Positions 35,413 to 44,800 of a stretch of 64,000 nucleotides of DNA are shown piece after piece (the stretch's first letter is position 1; each line of letters starts with the position of its first letter). The notes below the pieces were generated by a model. That model saw only the letters and a list, made by a program, of their open reading frames with translations, had not been told where the DNA came from and searched no databases. The translations under genes and the position numbers were made by a program. Location of the stretch: NCBI RefSeq assembly GCF_029222965.1, contig NZ_JARHUD010000007.1, positions 1-64,000 of the forward strand, read 5' to 3'. The DNA is from Aquibaculum arenosum. GTDB taxonomy: Bacteria; Pseudomonadota; Alphaproteobacteria; Kiloniellales; DSM-21159.

Positions 35413-36609
35413 ATGTCCATCGACTTCAAAGACCCTTCGGTTCGAAACGTCGCATTGCTGGCCTTCTGTCAGGCGCTGGCGATGACCTGCCTGTCGCTGC
35501 AGATGACCATCTCCGCGCTGGTGGGCAGCATGATCGCCGCCAAGCCCTCACTGGCGACTCTGCCGCTGGCCTTGCAGTTCCTCGGGGTTCTGGTCACCAC
35601 GATTCCCGCCTCCTTCTTCATGCAGCGGTTCGGCCGGCGGGCCGGTTTCTCCCTTGGGGCCTGTATGGGGATGCTGGGCGGGACACTTTGCGCCTGGGCA
35701 GTGTTCCGGGCGGACTTCACGATGCTGTCCATCGGCTCCTTTCTGCTGGGCAGCTTCAGCGCCTTTTCCATGTACTACCGCTTTGCGGCCGCCGACACGG
35801 CGAGCGACACGTTCAAGAGTCGGGCAATCTCGCTCGTCCTTGCGGGCGGCGTTCTGGCCGCCATCGCCGGGCCGGAGACGGCGAAGCAGACCCGGGACCT
35901 CTTCGCCCCTGTGACCTTCGCGGGCGGCTACGCGGCGATCACGGTTCTAGGCCTCTTCAGTCTCCTGGTGCTGCAGTTCATCCGCATTCCCCGGCCGCCG
36001 GCGCGTGTGCGGGGCGCTTCGGGTCGTTCTCTGCTCACCATCGCAAAACAGCCTCGCTATATCGTCGCGGTGCTCTGCGGCATGGTCGCCTATGGCACCA
36101 TGAACCTGGTGATGGTCTCAACGCCGCTGGCCATGGTTGCTTGTGGGCATCCCTTCGAAACGGCGGCGCTGGTTATCCAGCTCCATGTGCTGGGCATGTA
36201 CCTGCCGTCCTTCTTCACCGGTTCGCTGATCGCCCGCGTTGGGCTGCCCAAGGTGCTTTTGGCCGGGGCGGCTCTGCTTTTCGGCTGCATCGTCATGGCG
36301 CTCACCGGCATCGAGGTGATGAACTTCGCCCTCGGCCTTATCCTGCTTGGCGTCGGCTGGAACTTCCTCTTCATCGGCGGCTCCACCCTGCTGACCAAAA
36401 CCTATCGTCCTGAGGAGCAGGCCAAAGCCCAGGGCCTCAACGAGTTCTGCGTCTTCGGCACCGTCGCGCTCACGGCCTTCAGCTCGGGGGCGCTCTTCGA
36501 TGGCATCGGCTGGGAGTGGCTCAATCTGGTGACCCTGCCGGCCATCCTGCTGGCAGCGGGTGCGGTGCTCTGGGTTTTGGTGGGCGGCCGGGGCGTGCAG
36601 AAGGCGTGA
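35413..36609 (+). CDS. MFS transporter
   Basis: A 398-residue inner-membrane carrier with about 12 hydrophobic segments. I start it at ATG 35413 (a GTG two codons earlier is possible) because residues before it in the longer frame from 35317 are not membrane-protein-like. The first helix is NVALLAFCQALAMTCLSLQM. The loop 2-3 motif reads FFMQRFGRRAGFSLGACMGM, a variant of the MFS motif A. A second-half loop (LIARVGLPKVLLAGAALLFG) repeats the pattern. The substrate is unknown; position 126 bp after the GcvT-fused dehydrogenase gene suggests, weakly, a related methylated amine or cofactor. Confidence 0.82.
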   Translation: MSIDFKDPSVRNVALLAFCQALAMTCLSLQMTISALVGSMIAAKPSLATLPLALQFLGVLVTTIPASFFMQRFGRRAGFSLGACMGMLGGTLCAWAVFRADFTMLSIGSFLLGSFSAFSMYYRFAAADTASDTFKSRAISLVLAGGVLAAIAGPETAKQTRDLFAPVTFAGGYAAITVLGLFSLLVLQFIRIPRPPARVRGASGRSLLTIAKQPRYIVAVLCGMVAYGTMNLVMVSTPLAMVACGHPFETAALVIQLHVLGMYLPSFFTGSLIARVGLPKVLLAGAALLFGCIVMALTGIEVMNFALGLILLGVGWNFLFIGGSTLLTKTYRPEEQAKAQGLNEFCVFGTVALTAFSSGALFDGIGWEWLNLVTLPAILLAAGAVLWVLVGGRGVQKA

Positions 36610-36698
36610 TCCGAGATTCCCGGATTCCGGCTTTCTGCTGCCAAACCGCGCATAACCGAGTAAGCTAAGCAGCAGCATAGCTTCGAGGGGGAGGATCG

Positions 36699-37811
36699 GT
36701 GGGGGTACAGGATCTGCCCAAATCGGTCGCAACAGCGGTCGACAAGATCTACACGGCCGGCTTCAGTGCCGATCTTTGGCAGGAAGGTCTGAGCGACCTC
36801 TGCAATTCCCTCGGGGCCTATTCGGCTGTCACCGTGCCGCGTGTCGCGGCCCACAACACCGTCAACCTTCCCAGCACGCCCGGCATGGAAGACTTCCTGC
36901 AGGCATTCGTGCGGGACGGCTGGTATGAGCGGGACATACGCGCCGAACGCGGCTGGCCGCTGGTGGACCGGGGGCAAGCGGTTGTGCTCGAGCAGGACAT
37001 CATTCGCCCGGACGAGCATGACAAGCATCCCCTCTATCAGGAGCTCTATCGCCGTCATGGAATGCTGTGGTGGGCCGGTATCACCTTCCGGACGCATGAG
37101 CAGCAGTATGTCCTGTCGCTGTCCCGTTCCGAGCGCCAGGGCGCCTTCAGCGAGGAGGAACGCCGGCTCTTCCTGCAGCTGACCGGTCACCTCGCGCAGT
37201 CGGTGACGCTGGCGGAGAAGCTGTGTTCGGCGGCGGGCCAGGGTGGGCTGGAAGTGCTCGACGCCCTGGGAAACGGCGGCATCCTGGTGGATGCGCGCGG
37301 CGGCGTCATGGGCTTGAATCGCAACGCAGAACGGCTTCTGGGCAGGGGGATCGGGATCCGCCACCGGGCCGTCTATGCGCAATCGCCGTCGGCGAACCGG
37401 TGCCTGCAGGAACTGCTGAACCGTTGCCTCAGGCTGGGGCCGCAGCCCGACCCGGCGGTGGTCGTTGAACGCCCGCTCGGCCATCCGTTGCTCATCGAGG
37501 TGCTGCCCATTCCAGCCGAGGCGGCGAGCCCCTTCTTCTTCGGCAAGGTGCTGCTGCTGCTGGTGGACCTGGACAAGAGGGCGATGCCGAAAAGCGCACT
37601 GCTTGCCAGTCTCTTCGGCTTGACGGCGCGCGAGGCTGCGCTGGCGCTGGAACTGACCTGCGGGGCCAGCCTCTCCGAGGCGGCCGACAACCTGGGGATC
37701 ACCCGGGAAACGGCGCGCGGTCACCTCAAGGTCGTCTTCAGCAAGACGGATACGAACCGGCAGTCCGAGTTGGTCGCCCTGGTTCAACGGGCGGCAGCCA
37801 TCTCCTTTTGA
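36699..37811 (+). CDS. LuxR-type helix-turn-helix transcriptional regulator
   Basis: A 370-residue regulator beginning at GTG 36699 with GGGGGAGG six bases upstream. The C-terminal 60 residues form a LuxR/NarL-type HTH: FGLTAREAALALELTCGASL, then SEAADNLGITRETARGHLKV and VFSKTDTNRQSELVALVQR. The N-terminal part (~300 residues) contains a GAF/PAS-like sensory region (GMLWWAGITFRTHEQQYVLS, then LDALGNGGILVDARGGVMGL and NRNAERLL). It has neither a receiver domain nor an autoinducer-binding signature that I recognise. It precedes two lipoprotein genes on the same strand, separated by strong hairpins. Confidence 0.85.
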   Translation: MGVQDLPKSVATAVDKIYTAGFSADLWQEGLSDLCNSLGAYSAVTVPRVAAHNTVNLPSTPGMEDFLQAFVRDGWYERDIRAERGWPLVDRGQAVVLEQDIIRPDEHDKHPLYQELYRRHGMLWWAGITFRTHEQQYVLSLSRSERQGAFSEEERRLFLQLTGHLAQSVTLAEKLCSAAGQGGLEVLDALGNGGILVDARGGVMGLNRNAERLLGRGIGIRHRAVYAQSPSANRCLQELLNRCLRLGPQPDPAVVVERPLGHPLLIEVLPIPAEAASPFFFGKVLLLLVDLDKRAMPKSALLASLFGLTAREAALALELTCGASLSEAADNLGITRETARGHLKVVFSKTDTNRQSELVALVQRAAAISF

Positions 37812-37858
37812 ACTATTCCCGCGGACGAGAGGCCGAATCACCTCTTCCGGCCTGATAT

Positions 37859-37876
37859 CTCCCCCGAACGGGGGAG
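37859..37876 (+). terminator. Hairpin after the LuxR-type gene
   Basis: CTCCCCC-gaac-GGGGGAG is a perfect 7-bp stem with a 4-nt loop, 48 bp after the LuxR-type stop. A few bases on come GCCGA and TCGGC arms around a CCCCCTTTTT stretch (37878-37896). Together they look like a terminator for the regulator gene. Confidence 0.6.
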
Positions 37877-37910
37877 GCCGATTCCCCCTTTTTCGGCCAT
37901 CACTGGCAAA

Positions 37911-37931
37911 CGCGCACCGGAGCGGTGCGCG
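37911..37931. promoter_or_regulatory. GC-rich 9-bp palindrome upstream of lipoprotein gene
   Basis: CGCGCACCG-gag-CGGTGCGCG is a perfect 9-bp inverted repeat with a 3-bp centre, ending 29 bp before the lipoprotein start. It could be an operator or a leader hairpin. As a hairpin the 3-nt loop is tight but possible. No T tract follows, so termination is less likely than regulation. Confidence 0.45.
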
Positions 37932-37960
37932 CGGTCGAGAGCCAGTTGGAGAACCGAGAA

Positions 37961-38329
37961 ATGGCGCAATCCATGCTTGGGCAGCTTTATGCAGGCCGCC
38001 TGATTCCCTTGTCCGGCGCAGCGTCGCTTGCTTTGTTGGTGGGCTGTACGCCCATGGAGGAACGCAGGGGTCCAAGCGAGTACGTGCATTATGACGCCGG
38101 ACCCTACCTGGAGATGTCTTGCGAGCAGTTGGCTTCCCGGATGTACGAACTGTCCGACGCTGACCGCGAGGCTCTCACTGGCGGGGACCCCTACTGGTTC
38201 AACGATCCCTTCCACAAGCCGGACAACGAGGCGCTTGCGGACATTCGTGGAGAAATCAACACCGTGCAGACGGTGATCCATGAAAAAGGCTGCGAGGTTC
38301 AGCCGCGCCCTGGGCGCATCGGGTACTGA
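37961..38329 (+). CDS. Small putative lipoprotein, function unknown
   Basis: A 122-residue protein. The ATG at 37961 has TTGGAG upstream and is preferred to the GTG at 37925, which lies inside the palindrome. A signal sequence (LIPLSGAASLALLVGC) ends in the lipobox LVGC with Cys near residue 27, so a lipidated envelope protein is predicted. The mature part is short and acidic with Cys in LEMSCEQLASRMYELSDADR and near the end (HEKGCEVQPRPG). I do not recognise the family. It is followed 23 bp later by a second lipoprotein gene, implying an operon. Confidence 0.65.
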   Translation: MAQSMLGQLYAGRLIPLSGAASLALLVGCTPMEERRGPSEYVHYDAGPYLEMSCEQLASRMYELSDADREALTGGDPYWFNDPFHKPDNEALADIRGEINTVQTVIHEKGCEVQPRPGRIGY

Positions 38330-38352
38330 TAGTTCAAACAAGGATAAGCGTA

Positions 38353-39372
38353 ATGAACCGGAAGCAGCTAAAGAGCCTCAGCGCGCTTTCTCTCCTTTGC
38401 CTGCTGCCCGCCTGCGTTCCCACCGGCGCGGCCGGTCTGCCGATTGCAATGCTGGCGATGGAGGCGGCCGACGGCATGGGGATGATAGACGATATCGATG
38501 CCGTGCCCGAGGTGGAGAAGAACCCGGCCCTGTTGAACCACCCCGCGCTCGCCGATCCGCGCTTCAGTGCCTACCAGGCACAACTGATCGAGCGCCACGC
38601 CGTATTCAGTGCCGATCCCGAAAGCGCGCTGTCCACAGCCGGAGCGCTCGACTGCGATCTCGCGGAAGAGGCCGAATGGCTCATCTTGCAGCAGATGACG
38701 CGGGAGCAGTACGAGGAAGCGATGCGCAGCGAGCATTACTTGCTATCAGTCGACTCCTTGAACGCGAAACTGCTGGAGGGCGACTGCGTGGACGGCTGGC
38801 CGGAGGGAGAGTTTGTTGCAGCGGGGAATATGGTCACCAGTCAACATGTAGCGGGTAATGGCCAGACCACTATTCGAAGTGAGCGCCGACGGGTCGATGG
38901 AACGATGAATGGGGGCCGCTTGATAGGGCAACTGAGCGTCGAAGGGCAGATGGTCATGCAGACCACCGGCCAGACGGGCAGAGTTACCTACACAAGCCTC
39001 AGCCTCGCCGACTACGGCGAAGGACAGGAGTTTTCCGACAGTCTAAGCATCACCTATGCGTCCATGCCCGGGGTGTACGAGTCCGTTTCAACGACGGTGA
39101 TCGAGACGGTTTCACCTGGCGTTCAAACGGCCAGGAGCTATCAAGGTGAGATGCTTGCCTCGGAGTGGACGCTGCGCGACGGGGAGATGCATGGCTGGAT
39201 GATCACCCATCCCATGGAAACCGTCGTTGGCCATACAACAGCCGGCCAAAGAACCTGCTACCAGTACGGCAAGCTTGCCGCCGATGCCGCCTGTGCAGGA
39301 TCGGCGCAAACGTCGAGCTTTCAGGCGCCGGGCCTGTTGCCCGCCATCCAGCAGGCGGCGGCAGTGCGATAG
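38353..39372 (+). CDS. Putative lipoprotein, function unknown
   Basis: A 339-residue protein with signal sequence LKSLSALSLLCLLPAC and a lipobox LPAC, Cys near residue 21. After a Met/Ala-rich segment (GLPIAMLAMEAADGMGMIDD) there is a region with SALSTAGALDCDLAEEAEWL, then a long Thr/Ser/Gln-rich beta-like part with regular alternation (for example YTSLSLADYGEGQEFSDSLS) and a final two-Cys segment. The start has AAGGATAAG upstream. I recognise no family. Its partner upstream is also a lipoprotein, so both are predicted to sit in the outer or inner membrane facing the periplasm. It is convergent with recG, only 1 bp separating the stops. Confidence 0.65.
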   Translation: MNRKQLKSLSALSLLCLLPACVPTGAAGLPIAMLAMEAADGMGMIDDIDAVPEVEKNPALLNHPALADPRFSAYQAQLIERHAVFSADPESALSTAGALDCDLAEEAEWLILQQMTREQYEEAMRSEHYLLSVDSLNAKLLEGDCVDGWPEGEFVAAGNMVTSQHVAGNGQTTIRSERRRVDGTMNGGRLIGQLSVEGQMVMQTTGQTGRVTYTSLSLADYGEGQEFSDSLSITYASMPGVYESVSTTVIETVSPGVQTARSYQGEMLASEWTLRDGEMHGWMITHPMETVVGHTTAGQRTCYQYGKLAADAACAGSAQTSSFQAPGLLPAIQQAAAVR

Positions 39373-39373
39373 T

Positions 39374-41455
39374 TTACCCTGATCGCAGGTAACGCACGGC
39401 CGCGTCGCGTTCGAAGAGATAGAGCAGGGTTCTGAGTGCGGCGCCGCGATCGCCTTGCAGGTCGGGGTCGCGCTCCAGGATCAGGCGGGCGTGATCGCGG
39501 GCCATGGGCAGCAGGTCGGCGTGCTCGGCCAAGTCGGCCAGGCGAAAACGCGGCAGGCCCGACTGCTGCGTGCCCAGCAAATCACCGGCGCCGCGCAAGC
39601 GCAGATCCTCCTCGGCGATGCGGAAGCCGTCGTCGCTTTCGCGCAGAATCTTCAGCCGCTCGTGCGCCGTCTCGCCCAGCGGCGGACGGTAGAGCAGCAA
39701 GCAGGTGGAGCGCCCGCCGCCCCGGCCGATCCGTCCACGCAGTTGGTGCAATTGCGCCAAGCCGAAGCGTTCGGCCTGCTCGATCACCATGACGGTGGCG
39801 GCCGGCACGTCGACGCCCACTTCAATCACAGTGGTGGCGACGAGGATATCGGCAGGGCCCTCGGCGAAGGCTTTCATGGCCCGATCCTTCTCCGGTCCCT
39901 TCATGCGCCCATGCACCAGGGCCACGCGGCCGGGAAAGCGCTCGGTCAGAGCGCCGTAGCGGGCCTCGGCGTCCGCCAGATCGACCGCTTCGGACTCTTC
40001 CACCAGCGGACAGACCCAGTAGACCTTGGCGCCCTGTTCGATGGCGCGTCCGACGGCCCCGACCACCTCCGAAAGGCGCTCCAGCGGCAGGGTGCGGGTG
40101 TCGACGGGCTGGCGGCCGGCGGGCTTTTCCGTCAGGCGCGAGACCTCCATGTCGCCGTAGGCGGTCAGCACCAGGGTGCGCGGAATTGGCGTTGCGGTCG
40201 TGACAAGAACATCCACGCCCTTGCCCTTCGCCGCCAGTTGCAGGCGCTGATGCACGCCGAAGCGATGCTGTTCGTCGATCACCGCCAGGCCGAGATCGCG
40301 GAACAGCACATCATCCTGGAACAGGGCGTGGGTGCCGATCGCCAGCAGCGCACGACCGTCGGCCAGGCGTTCCAGGGCGCGCTTGCGCGCCGCGCCTTTG
40401 TCGCGCCCGGTCAGGAGTTCGATCCCGATGCCGGCTGCGGTGGCCAGGGGGGCGATGGTGTTGAAGTGTTGGCGCGCCAGGATCTCCGTCGGCGCCATCA
40501 GCGCCGCCTGCTGCCCCGCCTCCACCGCTGTCAGCATAGCGAGCAGCGCCACCACGGTCTTGCCGCTGCCCACGTCGCCTTGAAGCAGCCGCAGCATGCG
40601 GTGCGGCTCGGCCATGTCGGCGGCGATTTCCGCAAAGGCCGTGCGTTGCGAAGCGGTCAGGGGGAAGGGCAGGGCCTGCAGTGCGGCCTCCACCAGATGC
40701 CCGTCGCCCTTCTGGCTGCGGCCGGCGGCGCGCTTCTGCTTCAGGCGGATCAGCGCCAGCGCCAGCTGATTGGCCAGAAGCTCATCGTAGGCCAGTCGTT
40801 GGCGCGGCGGCATTTCCGGCAGCAAGTCAGCTTCAGTCTCCGGGTGATGCGCCGCCTCCAGCGCGCTACGCCAGTCCGGCCACTTGCGGGCCTTCAGGAT
40901 CGAGGCGTCGTGCCATTCCGGTAACGCGGGTGCCCGTGCCACGGCCGCCTGGACGGCCTTCTGCACCACGCGCGCGACGAGCCCGGTGGTGAGCGGATAG
41001 ACCGACTCCACGGCCGGAAGGGACTCCGCCTCATCGACCGGCACCACATGGTCGGGACGATTCATCTGCAGGCGGTCGTTGTAGCTTTCCAGCTTGCCGC
41101 TGACCACACACCAAGCCCCATCGGGCAGGAGCTTGCGCAGCCAGTCCTGATTGGCGCGAAAGTACACCAGGTCGATGTCCCGCGTCCCGTCGGTGCAGAG
41201 TACCTTCCAGGGCCCTTTGGGCGAGTGCGGCGCCTGATGGGCCATCACCCGGACCTTCACGGTCGCGATGCGTCCAGGAACGGCCTCGGCCAGGCTGGGC
41301 CGGTAGCGACGGTCGATCAGGCCGCTGGGCAGGTGCCAGCAGAGGTCGATCACCCGCGGCCCCGCAAGCCGTTCGAAAAGCTTCGCCAGCCGCGGTCCCA
41401 CGCCGGGGAGCGTCGTGATCTCCGCAAAGAGGGGATTTAGGTTATCGGGTCGCAC
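39374..41455 (-). CDS. recG: ATP-dependent DNA helicase RecG
   Basis: A 693-residue SF2 helicase that remodels stalled forks and branched DNA. I start it at GTG 41455 (RPDNLNPLFAEITTLPGVGP); the open frame runs on to 41980 but that extension overlaps sdhE and is not RecG-like. N-terminal wedge/OB domain: GVGPRLAKLFERLAGPRVID, WKVLCTDGTRDIDLVYFRA. Helicase motifs: LLQGDVGSGKTVVALLAM (Walker A), LAVIDEQHRFGV (DEQH box), TATPIPRTLVLTAYG, and motif VI QLRGRIGRGG. The C-terminal TRG block follows. Family-normal length. Confidence 0.95.
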   Translation of the reverse strand: MRPDNLNPLFAEITTLPGVGPRLAKLFERLAGPRVIDLCWHLPSGLIDRRYRPSLAEAVPGRIATVKVRVMAHQAPHSPKGPWKVLCTDGTRDIDLVYFRANQDWLRKLLPDGAWCVVSGKLESYNDRLQMNRPDHVVPVDEAESLPAVESVYPLTTGLVARVVQKAVQAAVARAPALPEWHDASILKARKWPDWRSALEAAHHPETEADLLPEMPPRQRLAYDELLANQLALALIRLKQKRAAGRSQKGDGHLVEAALQALPFPLTASQRTAFAEIAADMAEPHRMLRLLQGDVGSGKTVVALLAMLTAVEAGQQAALMAPTEILARQHFNTIAPLATAAGIGIELLTGRDKGAARKRALERLADGRALLAIGTHALFQDDVLFRDLGLAVIDEQHRFGVHQRLQLAAKGKGVDVLVTTATPIPRTLVLTAYGDMEVSRLTEKPAGRQPVDTRTLPLERLSEVVGAVGRAIEQGAKVYWVCPLVEESEAVDLADAEARYGALTERFPGRVALVHGRMKGPEKDRAMKAFAEGPADILVATTVIEVGVDVPAATVMVIEQAERFGLAQLHQLRGRIGRGGGRSTCLLLYRPPLGETAHERLKILRESDDGFRIAEEDLRLRGAGDLLGTQQSGLPRFRLADLAEHADLLPMARDHARLILERDPDLQGDRGAALRTLLYLFERDAAVRYLRSG

Positions 41456-41530
41456 GAGGCATCCGGCGGGTTGGGAATGACAGGTCGGGGCGTTCGGCCT
41501 ATATCCTATCTCCGAGCGAGGAAGGAAAGC

Positions 41531-41833
41531 ATGAGCCAAGGCACGTCCCAAGGAACGTCCCAAGGAACGTCGACGGAAATTCGCCGCAAACAGCTGCGGT
41601 GGCGCTGCTGGCATCGGGGCACGCGTGAGATGGATCTGCTCGTCGGCGGCTTTGCCGATCGCCATATCGAGAGTCTTGATTCGGCGCAGTTGGAGCGGCT
41701 GGAGTCCCTGTTGCGCGCGCCCGACCCCGATCTCTACGGTTGGATCATCGGGCGCGATGTTCCGCCGCCGGAGTACGACACCGACATCATGAAGATGATG
41801 CGGGACTTCAAGTTTACACCTCAAAGCGGCTGA
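41531..41833 (+). CDS. sdhE: Succinate dehydrogenase assembly factor SdhE (FAD assembly)
   Basis: A 100-residue protein of the SdhE/SDHAF2 family that promotes covalent flavinylation of the succinate dehydrogenase flavoprotein. The essential RGxxE motif is read as RGTREMD, preceded by LRWRCWHRG and followed by DLLVGGFADRH and DLYGWIIGRDVPPPEYD, all family-typical. The ATG at 41531 has GAGGAAGG upstream. Residues 2-13 are three SQGT repeats encoded by a 12-bp tandem repeat, an N-terminal extension I do not associate with the family. It lies divergently next to recG and 7 bp before mfd. Confidence 0.92.
   Translation: MSQGTSQGTSQGTSTEIRRKQLRWRCWHRGTREMDLLVGGFADRHIESLDSAQLERLESLLRAPDPDLYGWIIGRDVPPPEYDTDIMKMMRDFKFTPQSG
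41536..41571 (+). repeat. Three tandem copies of a 12-bp repeat within sdhE
   Basis: Units CCAAGGCACGTC, CCAAGGAACGTC and CCAAGGAACGTC are head-to-tail; only one base differs in the first. They encode the SQGTSQGTSQGT start of SdhE and keep the frame, so copy-number change would lengthen or shorten the N-terminus by four residues without a frameshift. Confidence 0.9.
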
Positions 41834-41840
41834 AAATAGC

Positions 41841-44800
41841 GTGTTTCTCAAAGAACTGCTGAGCTCGCCCGGCGGTCGTCGGGTGGCGAATGCGCCGGAA
41901 GGTCTCGATGCCCTGCTCCTCGCCGAGGCGGCGGACGGTCCGGGACTCCAGGTGCATGTCTGTCGTGACGATGCCCGCATGGCCCAGCTCCAGGAGGCCT
42001 TGGCCTTTTTTGCGCCCGGCTTGGAGATCCTTACCTTTCCGGCCTGGGACTGCCTGCCCTACGACCGGGTCAGCCCGCACCGGGATATCGTCGCCCGACG
42101 CCTGGCCACTTTGGCGCGTTTGCGCGACGGCGACTTTGCCGGCTTGGTTCTCACGACCGTCAATGCCCTGCTGCAGCGCGTGCCGCCGCGCGGCCATTTC
42201 GAAGGGCGCGCGCTTGTGGCCGCTGCCGGGGACCGGCTGGAGCCGGAGAGCCTGACGGCCTTCCTGGCGCAGAACGGCTATCAGCGCGTGGGCACGGTGG
42301 GCGAGCCGGGCGAGTACGCTTTGCGCGGTGGCATCTTTGACCTCTTCCCGCCGGGCAGCGAAGAGCCCTTGCGCCTGGATTTCTTCGGCGACGAGCTGGA
42401 GTCGCTTCGGCGGTTCGATCCGCTGACCCAGCTTTCGACCGGGCCGGCGGAGCGCCTGTCGCTGCTGCCGGTCAGCGAGGCCGTGCTGGACGAGGAGTCG
42501 ATTGCGCGCTTTCGCACAGGTTATCGCGCAGCCTTCGGGGCTGTGCAGGGGGATGATCCGCTCTACGCCTCGGTCAGCGAGGGCCGGCCGCATCCGGGCA
42601 TGGAGCACTGGCTGCCGCTGTTCCATGAGGGGCTGGAAACACTTTTCGACTACGTTGGAGACGCCCCGGTCACCCTGGATCACCAGGCCGAGGCGGTGCG
42701 TGACACGCGCCTGGAACAGATCGCCGACTTCCATCAGGCGCGGGTGCAGCTCGCACGGGCCGATATGGCCGAAGGCAGCGCCTATAACGCCTTGCCGCCG
42801 GAACGGCTGTACCTGTCGAAAGGGGAGTGGGAGGCGCAGCTTTCCGCGCGCGCCCATGCGGAGTTCACACCCTTTGACCTGCCGGAGGAGGCCAAAGGCC
42901 ATGCCGATGCCGGCGGACGGCGTGCCCCGGACTTTGCGGCCGAGCGGGCGACCTCGGAAGGCAAGGCTTTCGAGGCGGTCTGCGCCTGGATCGAGGGGGA
43001 ACGCAAAGCCGGGCGCTGGGTGCTGCTGGCGGCTTACAGCGACGGCGCGCGTGATCGTCTGGGCGGATTGCTCGGCGAGCACGGACTGGAGGGGCTGAGC
43101 ACAGTCTCGAATTGGGCCGAGGCGCAGGCACAGCCGGTGGGCAGTGTCGCGCTCGTCACCCTGGCGCTGGAGCATGGTTTCACCCACGACGGCCTGTCGC
43201 TGCTCACTGAATCGGATGTGCTGGGCGAGCGCATCGCGCGGGCCACCCGCAAACGCCGACGCTCCGACAACTTCCTCACCGAGGTCTCCAGCCTGGAGGA
43301 AGGTGATCACGTTGTGCATGTGGACCACGGCATCGGCCGCTACGAAGGCCTAGAAACCCTGGATGTGGGCGGCGCCGCACACGACTGCCTGCGTGTGGTC
43401 TATCACGGCAACGACAAGCTCTATGTGCCTGTCGAGAACATCGAGGTTCTCTCGCGCTACGGCTCTCAGGACGGCGTGGTTGACCTGGACCGCCTGGGGC
43501 AGGGCAACTGGCAGGCGCGTAAGGCCAAGGTCAAGGAGCGCATCCAAGAGGCGGCCGAGCAGCTCATGCGGGTGGCGGCGGAGCGCGCCTTGAAGCAGGC
43601 CGAAGAGATTACGCCGCAGGAAGGGCTCTATGAGGAGTTCGCAGCCCGCTTCCCCTATCCCGAGACCGAAGACCAACTGCGGGCCATCGCCGATGTGATG
43701 GAGGACCTGGCCAGCGGCAAGCCCATGGACCGCCTGGTCTGCGGCGACGTGGGTTTCGGCAAGACCGAGGTGGCGCTACGCGCGGCCTTCGTGGTGGCCA
43801 TGACCGGCAAGCAGGTGGCAGTCGTGGTGCCCACCACGCTGCTGGCGCGCCAGCACTACGCCAGCTTCCGCGAACGCTTTGCCGGCCTGCCCCTGCGCAT
43901 CGGCCAGCTCTCGCGCCTGACCAGCAGCAAGGAGGCGGCGACCACGCGCGACGAACTGGCCAAAGGGCAGCTCGACGTCGTGATCGGAACCCACGCACTG
44001 CTCTCCCAGTCGGTCAAATTCAGCGACCTGGGCCTGCTGATCGTCGACGAGGAGCAGCATTTCGGTGTGAAGCAGAAAGAGCGACTGAAAGCCTTGCGCG
44101 CCGATGTGCATGTGCTGACGCTCACTGCAACGCCGATCCCGCGCACCCTGCAATTGGCCATGAGCGGCGTGAAGGAGATGAGCCTGATCGCCACGCCGCC
44201 GGTGGACCGGCTTGCGGTGCGCACCTTCGTGCTGCCCTATGATCCGGTCATCGTGCGCGAGGCCATCCTGCGCGAGCACTTCCGCGGCGGTCAGGTCTTC
44301 TATGTGGCGCCGCGCTTGGAGGATCTCGCGGCGCTGGAGGAGCGGCTGCGCAAGCTGGTGCCGGAGGTGAAGATCGCCGTCGCCCACGGCAAGCTCTCGG
44401 CCAGCGCGCTGGAAGCCGTGATGGCCGGCTTCGTCGAGCGCCGCTTCGATGTCCTGCTCTCGACCAACATCGTGGAATCCGGCCTGGATATTCCCACCGC
44501 CAACACACTGATCATTCACCGGGCTGACATGTTCGGTCTCTCGCAGCTCTATCAGCTGCGCGGGCGTGTCGGCCGGGCCAAACAGCGCGGTTATGCCTAC
44601 CTGACCCTGCCGCAGGGGCGCATCCTCACTCCCGCGGCGCAGAAGCGCCTGGATGTGATGCAGACCCTCGACAGCCTGGGCGCTGGCTTCACCCTGGCCA
44701 GTCACGACATGGACATTCGCGGGGCGGGCAACCTGCTGGGCGAAGAACAGTCGGGTCACGTCAAGGAGGTGGGCATCGAGCTCTACCAGCAGCTGCTGGA

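Noticed and set aside
36402-38075. 557-residue open frame on the minus strand opposite the MFS and LuxR-type genes
   Set aside because: It lies antisense to two well-supported genes, is Arg/Pro/Gly/His/Gln-rich with no domain signature, and has the look of a high-GC shadow frame.
39455-40924. 489-residue plus-strand open frame opposite recG
   Set aside because: Antisense to all the RecG helicase motifs; composition is His/Gln/Arg/Gly-rich without any recognisable motif.
41814-43328. 504-residue minus-strand open frame opposite mfd
   Set aside because: Antisense to the conserved UvrB-like module of Mfd; no motif.
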